The notes: generated by a model from the letters alone, not told the origin. DNA of 64,000 nt from Microcella putealis (GCF_004216575.1 NZ_SGWW01000003.1:62001-126000), one strand, 5' to 3'. Counted from the first letter of the stretch, positions 43,133-52,308 are shown. Program-made: numbers and translations.

Positions 43133-43212
43133 GCGTTTCTGCGCACGAAAATTGCGCGATCGGGGCGGTCGGCGCTGTCTGGGTGCGCGCATCCGGGTGG
43201 GAGAATGGGCGC

Positions 43213-44286
43213 GTGAGCCGACTGCATGACACCTCCCGCCGTGGATTCGCCAGCGACAACTACGCGGGGGTGCACCCCGAGGTGCTCGCCGCGATCGCCG
43301 ACGCGAACGACGGCCACCAGATCGCCTACGGCGAAGACGACTACACGGCGAAGCTCGCCGAGGTGGTGCGCGCCGAGTTCGGTGAGCAGGCCGAGGTGTT
43401 TCCCGTGTTCAACGGCACCGGTGCCAACGTGCTGTCGCTGACTGCGCTCATGCCGCGCTGGGGCGCCGTGATCGCGAGCGGCGTTGCGCACATTCACACC
43501 GACGAGGGTGGGGCGCCTGAGCGGGTCAGTGGCCTGAAACTGTTCACGGTGCCCACCGACAACGGCAAGCTCACGCCCGAGCTCATCGACACCGAGGCGT
43601 GGGGCTGGGGCGACGAGCACCGCGCACAGCCGCTCGCCGTCAGCATCACCAACACCACCGAGGTCGGCACTGTCTACACCCCCGACGAGGTGCGCGCCAT
43701 CGCCGAGCACGCGCACGCCAACGGCATGGCGCTGCACCTCGACGGTGCCCGCGTCTGGAACGCCGCCGCGTCGCTTGGCACCTCGCTCTCGGCGTTCACC
43801 GCGGAGGCGGGCGTCGACGTGCTGTCGCTCGGCGGCACGAAGAACGGGCTGCTCGGCGCTGAGGCGATCGTCGTCATCAACCCCGAGCGCGCGCCCGGGC
43901 TCACCTACCTGCGCAAGATGAACATGCAGCTGGCCAGCAAGATGCGCTTCATCTCGGCGCAGCTGCTCACCCTGTTCGAAGACGACCTCGGGCTGCGATC
44001 GGCGCGGCACGCCAACGCGATGGCCGCGCGCCTGCGGGCCGGGCTTGAGCGGATGGTCGACGGCGGCGAGGTGCCGGCCGGCTCGCTGGGCTTTAGCCAC
44101 GACACGCAGGCGAACGCCGTGTTCGCGCTGCTCGACAACGCGGTCGCCGACCGCATTCGCGAGAAGTTCCGCTTCTACGACTGGGATCGCGCCCGCGGCG
44201 AGGTGCGCTGGATGTGCGCCTTCGACACGAGCGCCGACGACATTGACGCGTTCCTACGCGTCGTGCACCACGAGCTGACCCGGTAG
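43213..44286 (+). CDS. Low-specificity L-threonine aldolase family enzyme
   Basis: A 357-residue PLP-dependent fold-type I enzyme of the beta-eliminating lyase/threonine aldolase group (threonine to glycine plus acetaldehyde). It has the N-terminal FASDNYAGVHPEVLAAI, the substrate-binding His in SGVAHIHTDEGGAPE, the Asp in LHLDGARVWNAA and the PLP Lys in LSLGGTKNGLLG. The GTG start is preceded by GAGAAT six bases upstream. Monocistronic. Confidence 0.9.
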   Translation: MSRLHDTSRRGFASDNYAGVHPEVLAAIADANDGHQIAYGEDDYTAKLAEVVRAEFGEQAEVFPVFNGTGANVLSLTALMPRWGAVIASGVAHIHTDEGGAPERVSGLKLFTVPTDNGKLTPELIDTEAWGWGDEHRAQPLAVSITNTTEVGTVYTPDEVRAIAEHAHANGMALHLDGARVWNAAASLGTSLSAFTAEAGVDVLSLGGTKNGLLGAEAIVVINPERAPGLTYLRKMNMQLASKMRFISAQLLTLFEDDLGLRSARHANAMAARLRAGLERMVDGGEVPAGSLGFSHDTQANAVFALLDNAVADRIREKFRFYDWDRARGEVRWMCAFDTSADDIDAFLRVVHHELTR

Positions 44287-44314
44287 GGGGCGCCGCGGGG
44301 GCGGGCACCCTCAC

Positions 44315-45127
44315 TCAGCGGGCCTCCCACAACCTGGCCCACTGGTGCGCGGTGATGCGAGATACGGGGCGTGATGGGTCGATCTCCAGGCGCACGCATC
44401 GCTCGCGCGCTCGTCGGCGGGTCAGCCGCTCAACGCGGGCGGTCGCCGTGACCGCATCTCCGGGAACGGCGAAGATCGCCGCGGCCCAGCGCTGAAACTG
44501 AACGCGTTCCTTGTGAGGAACAAGCGGAATACTGCGGCGATCGATCACGAGCAGCGCCGCATCGACAGCGGGGCGCGGGCGAAACGCCGTCGACGGAATC
44601 CGTCGATGCACAGCGAAGTCGAACCAGGGCCACCAGCTGACGGTGAGCAGGCTGGCACCGCCGATGCCGGCGCGCCGGCGGGCCACCTCCCACTGCACGA
44701 TGAGCGCAGCGCGAGTCCACGCGGGTTCGGAGAGCAGTCGTCGAAGGGCGGCCGTCGTCAGATGAAACGGCAGGTTCGCGACCATGACGTGCGGGCTCCG
44801 CGGCAGCGGGGTCGTCAGCAGGTCATCGTGGCGAACGGTAACGCTGGCGCCGACGCGACGTCGAAGCGCGGAGATGCGTCGGGGATCGAGCTCGACGGCA
44901 GTCAGGGGTCGCCCGAGCCGCGCGAGGGGAACCGTAATGCGCCCAGTCCCGGCGGCGAGTTCGACGATGGCGCCGCGCCGATCGATGATTGCTGCGACGA
45001 CATCGCGCACGACCGCGGTATCGACGAGATCGTTTTGACCCAGGTCATGGGTGCGCTGAGGGGGTCGCTCGCGGTCGGTTCGAGCGCGTGCATTGGGGTG
45101 GCGGGGGCGATGGCGAGAACGAGGCAT
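44315..45127 (-). CDS. erm: Erm-type 23S rRNA adenine N6-methyltransferase
   Basis: A 270-residue KsgA/Erm-fold methyltransferase. The N-terminal RTHDLGQNDL is the Erm signature, followed by SAM motif I (ELAAGTGRITVPLARLG), the acidic loop AVELD, and catalytic motif IV NLPFHLTTAALRRLL. It should methylate A2058 of 23S rRNA and give macrolide-lincosamide-streptogramin B resistance. The ATG at 45127 has GGAG six bases upstream; a CCACA/TGTGG hairpin overlaps that site. The 130-nt leader contains a short RLR-coding ORF. Confidence 0.82.
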   Translation of the reverse strand: MPRSRHRPRHPNARARTDRERPPQRTHDLGQNDLVDTAVVRDVVAAIIDRRGAIVELAAGTGRITVPLARLGRPLTAVELDPRRISALRRRVGASVTVRHDDLLTTPLPRSPHVMVANLPFHLTTAALRRLLSEPAWTRAALIVQWEVARRRAGIGGASLLTVSWWPWFDFAVHRRIPSTAFRPRPAVDAALLVIDRRSIPLVPHKERVQFQRWAAAIFAVPGDAVTATARVERLTRRRARERCVRLEIDPSRPVSRITAHQWARLWEAR

Positions 45128-45131
45128 GGTT

Positions 45132-45154
45132 GCTCCACAAGTCCGAAGGTGTGG
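45132..45154 (-). promoter_or_regulatory. Hairpin over the erm ribosome-binding site
   Basis: On the erm mRNA, CCACA (45154-45150) can pair with TGTGG (45139-45135), which includes the first bases of the TGTGGAG ribosome site. A second stem, CGCTTCG/CGAAGCG, lies further upstream in the leader. This could hide the start until a leader ribosome stalls. Confidence 0.45.
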
Positions 45155-45258
45155 CGCACGGCACAGAGAGGCCGGCGCAGAGACCAAAGAACGGTCGAGC
45201 AACGCGGAGTCGCTTCGGGTGCGAAGCGGTCGTCAGTGGGGAGGTCGCGTGCTCGCCG

Positions 45259-45297
45259 TTAGCGGCGGCGCAACCGAATCAACATGAACGATGCCAT
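45259..45297 (-). CDS. erm leader peptide with RLR stalling motif
   Basis: A 12-codon frame MASFMLIRLRRR followed by TAA, 131 nt upstream of erm on the same strand (an internal ATG gives MLIRLRRR). RLR belongs to the Arg/Lys-X-Arg/Lys class known to arrest ribosomes in the presence of macrolides in other erm leaders. TACCGT lies seven bases before the first ATG and TTGGAC 16 bases further, so the leader mRNA may itself be leaderless. Confidence 0.55.
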   Translation of the reverse strand: MASFMLIRLRRR

Positions 45298-45366
45298 ACA
45301 GCCCACGGTAGCAGGCGCCGATAGGTGTCCAAGGTGCGCGCAGCATCCTTTGGCCGCGACCTAAGG

Positions 45367-45384
45367 CATTGACATTCATCAATG
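45367..45384. promoter_or_regulatory. ArsR-like inverted repeat upstream of the cysteine-rich ORF
   Basis: CATTGA-N6-TCAATG, with TTGACA (45369-45374) embedded, sits 55 bp before the micro-ORF. A second palindrome AGGATAATCCT follows at 45394-45404. Geometry resembles operators of ArsR/SmtB-type metal(loid) repressors; no such regulator gene is in the window. Confidence 0.45.
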
Positions 45385-45439
45385 TTTTGCCTCAGGATAA
45401 TCCTATTCATAGACGACCATCGATATAAGGAGGTGCGTG

Positions 45440-45484
45440 ATGTCGAACCTCGACGGCTGTTGCGGCAGCGGACCGTGCTGCTGA
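45440..45484 (+). CDS. 14-residue cysteine-rich peptide MSNLDGCCGSGPCC
   Basis: ATG 45440 with a perfect AAGGAGG (45427-45433) six bases upstream opens a 14-codon frame ending TGA 45482-45484; four of the last eight residues are Cys, in two adjacent pairs. The final Cys codons and stop lie in the left arm of a 9-bp-stem hairpin. It could be a metal-binding micro-peptide or a cysteine-sensing leader. The ribosome site is the best in this window, which argues for translation. Confidence 0.6.
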   Translation: MSNLDGCCGSGPCC

Positions 45485-45499
45485 GCTGAGCAGCAGCAC
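45475..45499 (+). terminator. Hairpin overlapping the end of the cysteine-rich ORF
   Basis: GTGCTGCTG (45475-45483) and CAGCAGCAC (45491-45499) form a 9-bp stem with a 7-base loop. The left arm covers the last two Cys codons and the first two bases of the stop codon, so a ribosome on these codons would prevent folding: attenuator geometry. No T-run follows. Confidence 0.55.
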
Positions 45500-45548
45500 C
45501 GAAGTATCGCGTCAGCACGCTCCAAGCGTCGCGGCGCACACTGGCCGG

Positions 45549-45947
45549 GTGAGCACTGAATCACCCGGCCAGCAGCGCATTCTGCGCCCCGGCGAGCCCG
45601 GCTACGAGCAGGCCGACGACGCCCGCCGGTCGGCCCCCGTGCGCGGACGGGCCGCGGCCGTGCGCGAGGCGATTCGCCAGCGCCCCGGGCTCGACAAGGC
45701 CTACCGCACCGGCGTCAAGGTCGTCGGCGGCACGACCGTCGGGCTCGGCGTTGTGCTCATGCCGCTGCCCGGCCCCGGCACGCTCATCGCGCTCGGCGGC
45801 CTCGCCATTCTCGGCACCGAGAGCGAGAAGGCGCGCAAGCTCAATGATCACGCCGTGCGCGCCGCCAAGGCGGCCGCGGCCGCGGCGACCCGGCGACGGG
45901 ATGCGCGGCGAGCGGCCCGCGAACAGCGCCCGTACCGCGCGCAGTAG
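45549..45947 (+). CDS. PGPGW (TIGR02611) small membrane protein
   Basis: A 132-residue protein with the family core TVGLGVVLMPLPGPGTLIALGGLAILGTE (residues about 62-90), forming one or two membrane segments around PLPGPG. A charged N-terminus and a basic, Ala-rich C-terminal helix flank it. Function of the family is unknown. It lies 64 bp downstream of the cysteine-rich ORF and could be transcribed with it, although it also has its own start region. Confidence 0.82.
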   Translation: MSTESPGQQRILRPGEPGYEQADDARRSAPVRGRAAAVREAIRQRPGLDKAYRTGVKVVGGTTVGLGVVLMPLPGPGTLIALGGLAILGTESEKARKLNDHAVRAAKAAAAAATRRRDARRAAREQRPYRAQ

Positions 45948-45985
45948 TCGCGCCGGGGCCGCGCCACCGTCGGGCGCGAGGGGCG

Positions 45986-47038
45986 CTACGGGCGCAGCAG
46001 CACCTTGATCGCCTCGCGCTCGTCCATCAGGCGATAGCCCTCTACGACCTCGTCGAGCGGCAGCTCCCGGTCGAAGACGCGACCGGGCTGGATCGTGCCG
46101 TCGAGAACGAGCGGCAGCAGAGCATCCACGTAGTTGCGCACGGGGGCGATGCCCCCGGCGACGCCGACGTTGCGCGAAAACAGCGTGCGAATCGGCAGCT
46201 CGGCGCCGCCGTGCGGCACCCCCACGTAACCGACGCGGCCGCCGGGGCGGGCGGCGCGGATGGCCTGATCCATCGACTCGGCCGTGCCGACGCACTCGAG
46301 CACGCTGTCGGCGCCGAGACCGTCGGTGAGCCGCATGATCGCCTCGATGCCCGCGTCGCCGCGCTCGGCGACGATGTCAGTCGCGCCGAACTCGCGGGCC
46401 AGCGCCTGCCGGTCGGCGTGGCGCGACATGGCGATGATGCGTGCGGCGCCCAACTGCTGGGCGGCGATGACGCCGCAGAGGCCGACGGCTCCGTCGCCAA
46501 CGACGACGACCGTTGAGCCGCGCGCGACCCCCGCCGAGACGGCGGCGTGCCAGCCCGTGCCCATCACGTCGCTGAGGGTGAGGAGGTGCGGCACCATCGC
46601 GTCGTCGATTGGGCCGGGCACGACCGTGAGGCTGCCGTCGGCGGTCGGCACGCGCACGAACTCGCCCTGGGCGCCGTCAGCGAAGTGGCCGTCGCGGTCG
46701 TCGCGGCCCCACCAGTTGCTGTTCTGGCACGAGGGGCTCACGCCGTTCTGGCAGTGCGCGCACGTCATGTCGCAGTCGTAGAACGGCGCGATGACGAAGT
46801 CGCCGGGTGCGACGCCGGTGACGCCGTCGCCGACCTCCTCGACGACGCCCACGAATTCGTGGCCGATGCGCTTCGGCTCGGCCGTTTCGGTCACGCCGCG
46901 GTACGGCCACAGGTCGCTGCCGCAGATGCAGGCGGCGACGACCCGCACGATCGCGTCACGGCCGGTGCCGGCGAGCGTCGGGCGGGGAGCTTCTTCGAGG
47001 CGGATATCGCGGGTTCCGTGGATGACCGTGGCACGCAT
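45986..47038 (-). CDS. Zinc-dependent alcohol dehydrogenase
   Basis: A 350-residue medium-chain dehydrogenase. The catalytic zinc ligands are CGSDLWPYRG (Cys) and GHEFVG (His, Glu). The structural-zinc lobe is CDMTCAHCQNGVSPSCQ, with four Cys. The Rossmann motif is VVVGDGAVGLCGVIAAQQLGA, with an Arg-containing MSRHADR following beta-2 that suggests NADP preference. Substrate unknown; the neighbours are DNA repair genes and do not help. Confidence 0.88.
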   Translation of the reverse strand: MRATVIHGTRDIRLEEAPRPTLAGTGRDAIVRVVAACICGSDLWPYRGVTETAEPKRIGHEFVGVVEEVGDGVTGVAPGDFVIAPFYDCDMTCAHCQNGVSPSCQNSNWWGRDDRDGHFADGAQGEFVRVPTADGSLTVVPGPIDDAMVPHLLTLSDVMGTGWHAAVSAGVARGSTVVVVGDGAVGLCGVIAAQQLGAARIIAMSRHADRQALAREFGATDIVAERGDAGIEAIMRLTDGLGADSVLECVGTAESMDQAIRAARPGGRVGYVGVPHGGAELPIRTLFSRNVGVAGGIAPVRNYVDALLPLVLDGTIQPGRVFDRELPLDEVVEGYRLMDEREAIKVLLRP

Positions 47039-47069
47039 GCGGGGAACGCTATCGGCGCGGCGTGGGCGG

Positions 47070-47621
47070 TTACTGGGTGCGGGCTTCGCGGTCGAGCAGG
47101 CTCTGCTTGATGGCGAGACCGTAGCGGAACCCGCCGAGCCCCCCGCCCGTGCGCAGCACGCGGTGGCACGGCACGAAGAGCGCGGCGGCGTTCATGGCGC
47201 AGGCGGAGGCCGCGGGGCGCGCTGCTGCAGGGCGTCCGGCGAGGGCGGCCAGCTCGGCGTACGTCACGGGGTCGCCCGGGCGGATGCCGCGCATGGCCCG
47301 CCACGTCGCCTCGAGGAACTCGCCCGAGCGCTGGCGCACCGCGACCGCGTCGGGGGCGGTGACGTCGCCGTCGTAGAAGGCCTCGACGGCGGCGAGGGCG
47401 GCGGCGAGGGTGGCGCGGCTGGCGTCCGATCCGAGCTCGCCGGCCGCGAGTGCATCGGCATCGGCGGGGCGCAGGCTGCGATGGATGAGGGGGACCAGCT
47501 CGGCGACGCCCGCCGTCCAGCCGGAGGCGATGACGGCATCCTCGCCCGCGATGGCGGTGAAGGGGCCGTCGGGCGTGTCGATCGTGCGGGCGCTCGCGGC
47601 GGTGCGGGTTGCGGCGGTCAT
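47070..47621 (-). CDS. ogt: Methylated-DNA-protein-cysteine methyltransferase
   Basis: A 183-residue suicide enzyme that repairs O6-methylguanine. The C-terminal domain has the HTH ([23 protein letters not shown]), the Asn hinge in [10 protein letters not shown] and the active-site [19 protein letters not shown]. Its ATG overlaps the stop of the upstream AdaA-AlkA gene by 4 bp, so the two form an alkylation-repair operon. Confidence 0.93.
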   Translation of the reverse strand: MTAATRTAASARTIDTPDGPFTAIAGEDAVIASGWTAGVAELVPLIHRSLRPADADALAAGELGSDASRATLAAALAAVEAFYDGDVTAPDAVAVRQRSGEFLEATWRAMRGIRPGDPVTYAELAALAGRPAAARPAASACAMNAAALFVPCHRVLRTGGGLGGFRYGLAIKQSLLDREARTQ

Positions 47622-49372
47622 GGGGTGTCCTTTCGGGGTGGTTCAGGATGCGCGGGCGCGCCCTCGAGGGCGGCCCGCCACAGGTGCGCGGCCGCGTACG
47701 AGCGCCAGGGCGCCCAGCCGTCGGCCTCGGCGGCGAGCAGGCGGAACGCGGCGGGGCGGGGGAGGTCTCCGGGCACGACGCCGGCCGCGCGGGCGCCGGC
47801 GAGCAGGGCGACGTCGCCGGGGATCCACGCGTCGGGTGTGCCGGTGACGCGCATGGCGACGTAGCGGGCCGTCCAGGGCCCAAGCCCGGGGAGGGCTTCG
47901 AGGCGTGCGGCGAGAGCACTCGGGTCGTCGCCGAGGTCGAGGGCGAGCTCACCCGAGGCGAGGGCCGTGGCGACGCGGGCAACCGTGTCGACCTGGCGGG
48001 CGGGAAGCCGGAGGGGGCGGGCCGGGTCGGAGGGATCGTGCTGTGCGAGCAGCGCGGCGATCGCCGCCGGGGTGGGGAAGAGGCGGTCGAGGCCGGGCAC
48101 TCCCGTGTCGACGGGCTCTCCGACTGCCGCCGCCAGGCGCCCGAGGTGCGTGCGTGCCGCGGCCACCGAGATCTGCTGGCCGACGATGGTGCGCACGAGC
48201 AGCTCAGGCGGATCCGCCGTGCCCGGCACCCGGATGCCCGGCGTCACCGCCACGAGCGGCGCGAGCCGGGGGTCGCGGGCGAGCGCCTCATCGACGGCGA
48301 GGGGGTCGGAATCGAGGTCGAGCATCCGTCTCGCCCGCGCAACGCCGACGGCGACGTCGGCGAGCGAAGTGAGCGCGAGGCGCAGGCTGAGCGCCCAGGG
48401 GACGGGCTCCGCGGGGGATGCGCCGGGGGCTCGTGACGAGCCCGACGCGCGCGTTGCCGTGACGTCGATGACGGCGGGGCCGTGGGGCAGGGCGACCGTG
48501 CGGGCGAATCGCAGGAGCCCGGCGGCGAGGTCGAGGTCAGCCAGCTCGACCCCGGCGATGGCGCGCGCGGCGAGGTAGGTGAAGACGCCGGGGGCGTCGA
48601 ACGGGGCGCGCACGGGGAGGGTGAGCGTGACGGAGACCAGCGGGCCCGCGGTGGTGGTGCCGTCGCCGCCGTCAGCGAGGTGGACGGCTGCCCCTCCCCC
48701 ACTCCCCCGGGCTGCAGCCCGCGCCCGCAGCTCGCTCGGCGTCACCGCGAACACCTCGCGCACCGTGTCGGTGAACTGGCGCACCGAGCCGAATCCGGCG
48801 GCGAACGCGACGTCGGCGAGCGGCAGCGGGGTGCCGACGATGAGCGCTCGAGCCAGCTGGGCGCGGCGGGCGCGCGCGAGGGCCAGCGGGCCGGCCCCGA
48901 GCTCGGCGGTCAGCAGCCGGGTGAGGTGCCGCGGGCTGTAGCCGAGCCGCGCGGCCAGGCCCCCGACGCCCTCGCGGTCGACGACGCCATCGGTGATGAG
49001 GCGCATCGCGCGGCCCGCCACGTCGCCGCGCCAGTCCCACTCTGGGCTGCCCGGCGTTGCCTCCGGCAGGCACCGCTTGCACGCCCGGTAGCCCGCCTCG
49101 TGCGCGGCGGCTGACGTGGCGAAGAACGCCACGCCCGTCTCCCGCGGCGTGCGCGCCGGGCACGAGGGGCGGCAGTAGATGCCGGTCGAAGCGACGGCCG
49201 TGACGAACTGCCCGTCGAAGCGGGCGTCGCGCGAGGCGATCGCCCGGTAGCGCTCCGCGAAACCCGGATGCCCGTGGCGCCACCGCGCGCCCGTCGCGTT
49301 CGCGCGCGGGCGGCTGCGTGCGCGCGATGCGGGCGCGCTGGTCGGGGTCACGCGCACCATTCCATCGCGCAT
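47618..49372 (-). CDS. AdaA-AraC-AlkA fusion: alkylation sensor and 3-methyladenine glycosylase
   Basis: A 584-residue fusion. Residues about 38-105 form an Ada metal-binding domain with C67, C71, C98 and C101 ([17 protein letters not shown]). An AraC HTH covers about 110-215 ([37 protein letters not shown]). From about 235 to 560 it is AlkA: N-domain, then HhH glycosylase with [18 protein letters not shown] and the catalytic Asp in WIPGDVALL. It senses methyl phosphotriesters through the first Cys and probably induces its own operon with ogt. ATG 49360 is an alternative start. Confidence 0.92.
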   Translation of the reverse strand: MRDGMVRVTPTSAPASRARSRPRANATGARWRHGHPGFAERYRAIASRDARFDGQFVTAVASTGIYCRPSCPARTPRETGVAFFATSAAAHEAGYRACKRCLPEATPGSPEWDWRGDVAGRAMRLITDGVVDREGVGGLAARLGYSPRHLTRLLTAELGAGPLALARARRAQLARALIVGTPLPLADVAFAAGFGSVRQFTDTVREVFAVTPSELRARAAARGSGGGAAVHLADGGDGTTTAGPLVSVTLTLPVRAPFDAPGVFTYLAARAIAGVELADLDLAAGLLRFARTVALPHGPAVIDVTATRASGSSRAPGASPAEPVPWALSLRLALTSLADVAVGVARARRMLDLDSDPLAVDEALARDPRLAPLVAVTPGIRVPGTADPPELLVRTIVGQQISVAAARTHLGRLAAAVGEPVDTGVPGLDRLFPTPAAIAALLAQHDPSDPARPLRLPARQVDTVARVATALASGELALDLGDDPSALAARLEALPGLGPWTARYVAMRVTGTPDAWIPGDVALLAGARAAGVVPGDLPRPAAFRLLAAEADGWAPWRSYAAAHLWRAALEGAPAHPEPPRKDTP

Positions 49373-49384
49373 CCAGCCCCGCGT

Positions 49385-49798
49385 CTAGCGGGAATCGGAC
49401 ATGGCGATGTGCACGATGGAACAGCGCACGCTGGGAACTCGCGTCAGTCGCTGATCGCCGGTGATGAGCGCTGCGCTCAGGTCCTCGGCGAGGGCAATGT
49501 ACGCCGCGTCGTACGCGGACACGTTGTGAGCCAACTCGAGCACGCGAGGCAAGAGCGGAATGGTTGGCCATGCGTCCAGAGCCCAGTCGACCAGGGTCTG
49601 CGTGTGGTCGTCGAGCTGCTGACGCGAGATCTTCCCCGCCAGCATGAGTCCGCGCAGGGCGTGCACCGTCTCGATGAGGGCGTGCTCGGGAACGACCCAG
49701 TGCAGGTCGTCCCGCATTCGTTGCAGCGCCACATCGGTGGAGTCCGCGTCGTCATCGACGAGCACGGCCACGAGCACGGACGCATCGAGAACGATCAC
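49385..49798 (-). CDS. vapC: PIN-domain toxin (VapC-like ribonuclease)
   Basis: A 137-residue PIN nuclease with the acidic active site D5 (IVLDASVLVAVL), E43 (LIETVHALRG), D97 (SAYDAAYIALAE) and D115 (ITGDQRL). VapC enzymes cut specific RNAs when freed from their antitoxin. The start overlaps the antitoxin stop by 4 bp, the usual antitoxin-first arrangement. Confidence 0.92.
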   Translation of the reverse strand: MIVLDASVLVAVLVDDDADSTDVALQRMRDDLHWVVPEHALIETVHALRGLMLAGKISRQQLDDHTQTLVDWALDAWPTIPLLPRVLELAHNVSAYDAAYIALAEDLSAALITGDQRLTRVPSVRCSIVHIAMSDSR

Positions 49799-50040
49799 GC
49801 GCCGCGCGCTTCTCGGACCTGCTGGATCATCTCGACGATGAGGTCGAGCCCCACGCTTGGCCGGTCACGGTTCGCGTCAGAACGGCGTTCGTCGAGCCAC
49901 TCGCGTCGACGCGCGTTCGCCGCTTCGCGCTCGACCACCTCGCGCAGCAATTCCTGCAGCGAGGTGTTGCGTCGCTTGGCCTCTCGCGCGAGGACATCGC
50001 GCGACGCTTCCGAGACATTACGAATTTGAATGGCGACCAT
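49795..50040 (-). CDS. Ribbon-helix-helix antitoxin (FitA/VapB-like)
   Basis: An 81-residue protein whose first 45 residues are an Arc/FitA-type ribbon-helix-helix (VAIQIRNVSEASRDVLAREAKRRNTSLQELLREVV). The C-terminal tail should wrap the toxin. The ATG at 50040 begins the DNA-binding strand; upstream in-frame ATGs fall inside the operator. Probably represses its own promoter through the adjacent ATGCAT palindrome. Confidence 0.9.
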   Translation of the reverse strand: MVAIQIRNVSEASRDVLAREAKRRNTSLQELLREVVEREAANARRREWLDERRSDANRDRPSVGLDLIVEMIQQVREARGA

Positions 50041-50058
50041 GCGCCCATGGTGACACAC

Positions 50059-50080
50059 ATGCATGCATTTATGCATGCAT
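50059..50080. promoter_or_regulatory. Autoregulatory operator of the toxin-antitoxin operon
   Basis: ATGCATGCAT-TT-ATGCATGCAT: two self-complementary 10-mers separated by TT, 18 bp before the antitoxin start. Highly distinctive AT-richer palindrome of the sort bound by RHH antitoxin-toxin complexes. Confidence 0.7.
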
Positions 50081-50100
50081 CCTCACGCACTAATCACGCC

Positions 50101-52266
50101 CTACAGCGTCGGCACGTCCTCCATGCGGTCCACCGTCAACGCACCCTTCTCAGGGTCGACGTGCACGCGCACGACGTCGCCGTCCGTGATCTGGTTCGAC
50201 AGAATCGCCCGCGCCAGCCGGTCGTCGATCTCGTGCTGCATGAGCCGGCGCAGCGGGCGCGCCCCGTAGATCGGGTCGTAGCCGCGTTCCGCGAGCCAGC
50301 CGCGCGCATCCGGGGTGACGGCAAGCTGCAGGCGGCGCTGCGCGAGCCGCTGCTCGAGCCGGTCGACCTGCAGCGACACGATCTGGCCGAGGTCATCCGT
50401 CGACAGCGTCGAGAACACGACGATGTCGTCGAGGCGGTTCACGAACTCGGGCTTGAACGCCTGGCGCACCATGTCGTTCACGGCGGCCACCTTCGTGTCC
50501 CAGTCGAGCGTCGGGTCGATCAACGCCTGCGAGCCGAGGTTCGAGGTGAGGATCAGGATCGTGTTGCGGAAGTCGACCGTGCGCCCCTGCCCATCGGTGA
50601 GCCGCCCGTCGTCGAGCACCTGCAGCAGCAGGTCGAACACCTCGGGGTGCGCCTTCTCGACCTCGTCGAGCAAGATCACCGAATACGGGCGCCGCCGCAC
50701 GGCCTCCGTCAGCTGGCCGCCCTGCTCGTAGCCGACATAGCCGGGAGGGGCGCCGATGAGCCGCGACACGGCGAACTTCTCGCCGTACTCGCTCATGTCG
50801 ATGCGAATCATCGCCTTCTCGTCGTCGAACAGGTAGTCGGCGAGTGCCTTCGCGAGCTCCGTCTTGCCGACGCCGGTCGGGCCGAGGAACAGGAACGAAC
50901 CCGTCGGCCGGTCGGGGTCGGAGATGCCCGCGCGCGTGCGGCGCACCGCCTCGCTGACAGCGACGACCGCATCCCGCTGACCGATGATGCGCTTGCCGAG
51001 CTCGCCCTCGAGGTTCAACAGCTTCTCGGTCTCGCCCTGCGTGAGCTTGTCGACGGGGATGCCCGTCCACGCGGCCACGACGCTCGCGATGTCCTCATCG
51101 GTCACCTGGTCGTTGACCATGCGCGGGCGCTGCTCGATGTGTTCGGCATCGAGCAGCTGCTTTTCGATCTTCTTGATCGTCTCGTGTTCGAGGCGCGAGG
51201 CCTCTTCGTAGCGGCCGTCGCGAATCGCGAGGTCGAGCTGGATGCGGGCGCTGTTGAGGCGCTCCTTCAGATCACCGACCGCGTTCAGGGCGAGCTTCTC
51301 GGCCGCCCACGCGCGCTCGAGCTCGTCACGGGCGGCGCTCTTCTGCGCGAGTTCTGCGCGCAGCGTCTCGAGGCGCGCCTTCGACGCGTCGTCTTTCTCC
51401 TTCTTCAGCGCCAGCTCTTCGATTTCAAGGCGTGTGACGGCGCGCTTCAGTTCGTCGAGCTCGACGGGGCTCGACTCGATCTCCATCTTCAGTCGGCTGG
51501 CCGCCTCGTCGACGAGGTCGATCGCCTTGTCGGGCAGCTGGCGGCTCGTGATGTAGCGGTTCGAGAGCGTCGCGGCCGCGACGAGCGCGCTGTCCGCGAT
51601 CGCCACCTTGTGATGCGCCTCGTAGCGTTCCTTGAGCCCGCGCAGAATCGCGACCGTGTCTTCGACGGTGGGCTCGCCCACATACACCTGCTGGAAGCGA
51701 CGCTCAAGCGCCGCATCCTTTTCGATGTGCTCGCGGTACTCGTTGAGCGTCGTCGCGCCGATGAGTCGCAGCTCACCGCGGGCCAGCATGGGCTTCAGCA
51801 TGTTGGCGGCCGCGACCGAGCCCTCGCCGCCGCCCGCGCCCATGAGCGTGTGCAGCTCGTCGATGAAGGTGATGACGCGGCCGTCTGACTCGTCGATCTC
51901 TTTCAGCACGGCCTTCAGCCGCTCTTCGAACTCGCCGCGGTACTTCGCACCGGCGACGAGGGCCGCCAGGTCGAGCGAGACCAGTTGCTTGTCTTTCAGC
52001 GAGTCGGGCACGTCGCCGGCGACGATGCGCTGGGCGAGGCCTTCGACGACGGCCGTCTTGCCGACGCCCGGTTCGCCGATCAGCACGGGGTTGTTCTTGG
52101 TGCGCCGGCTCAGCACCTGGCTGACGCGGCGAATTTCGGCGTCGCGGCCGATGACGGGGTCGAGTTTTCCGGCGGCCGCGATCGCGGTGAGGTTGACGCC
52201 GTACTGCTCGAGGGCTGACTTCTCGCGGCCGCCGTTGCTCGACGGCGCGCCCTGCATGTTCGCCAT
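50101..52266 (-). CDS. clpB: Disaggregase ClpB lacking the N-terminal domain
   Basis: A 721-residue ClpB. It begins about ten residues before NBD1 ([21 protein letters not shown]), whereas full-length ClpB has an extra about 150-residue N-domain. NBD1 Walker A is GEPGVGKT, the coiled-coil M-domain is shortened to about residues 300-420, NBD2 Walker A is GPTGVGKT, pore loop 2 lies in [13 protein letters not shown] and Walker B is [12 protein letters not shown]. It refolds aggregates with DnaK. ATG 52266 has GAAAGGC upstream, and the HAIR site before it places it in the HspR regulon. Confidence 0.93.
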   Translation of the reverse strand: MANMQGAPSSNGGREKSALEQYGVNLTAIAAAGKLDPVIGRDAEIRRVSQVLSRRTKNNPVLIGEPGVGKTAVVEGLAQRIVAGDVPDSLKDKQLVSLDLAALVAGAKYRGEFEERLKAVLKEIDESDGRVITFIDELHTLMGAGGGEGSVAAANMLKPMLARGELRLIGATTLNEYREHIEKDAALERRFQQVYVGEPTVEDTVAILRGLKERYEAHHKVAIADSALVAAATLSNRYITSRQLPDKAIDLVDEAASRLKMEIESSPVELDELKRAVTRLEIEELALKKEKDDASKARLETLRAELAQKSAARDELERAWAAEKLALNAVGDLKERLNSARIQLDLAIRDGRYEEASRLEHETIKKIEKQLLDAEHIEQRPRMVNDQVTDEDIASVVAAWTGIPVDKLTQGETEKLLNLEGELGKRIIGQRDAVVAVSEAVRRTRAGISDPDRPTGSFLFLGPTGVGKTELAKALADYLFDDEKAMIRIDMSEYGEKFAVSRLIGAPPGYVGYEQGGQLTEAVRRRPYSVILLDEVEKAHPEVFDLLLQVLDDGRLTDGQGRTVDFRNTILILTSNLGSQALIDPTLDWDTKVAAVNDMVRQAFKPEFVNRLDDIVVFSTLSTDDLGQIVSLQVDRLEQRLAQRRLQLAVTPDARGWLAERGYDPIYGARPLRRLMQHEIDDRLARAILSNQITDGDVVRVHVDPEKGALTVDRMEDVPTL

Positions 52267-52308
52267 GTGCGAGTGTGCCTTTCGTGAAGACGTGGGTGGC
52301 GCGACAAT

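Noticed and set aside
45394..45404. AGGATAATCCT as a -10 box with TTGACA as -35
   Set aside because: Spacing of 20-21 bases is too long for a normal promoter; it could suit a MerR-type regulator but no evidence supports that, so I list it only as a palindrome.
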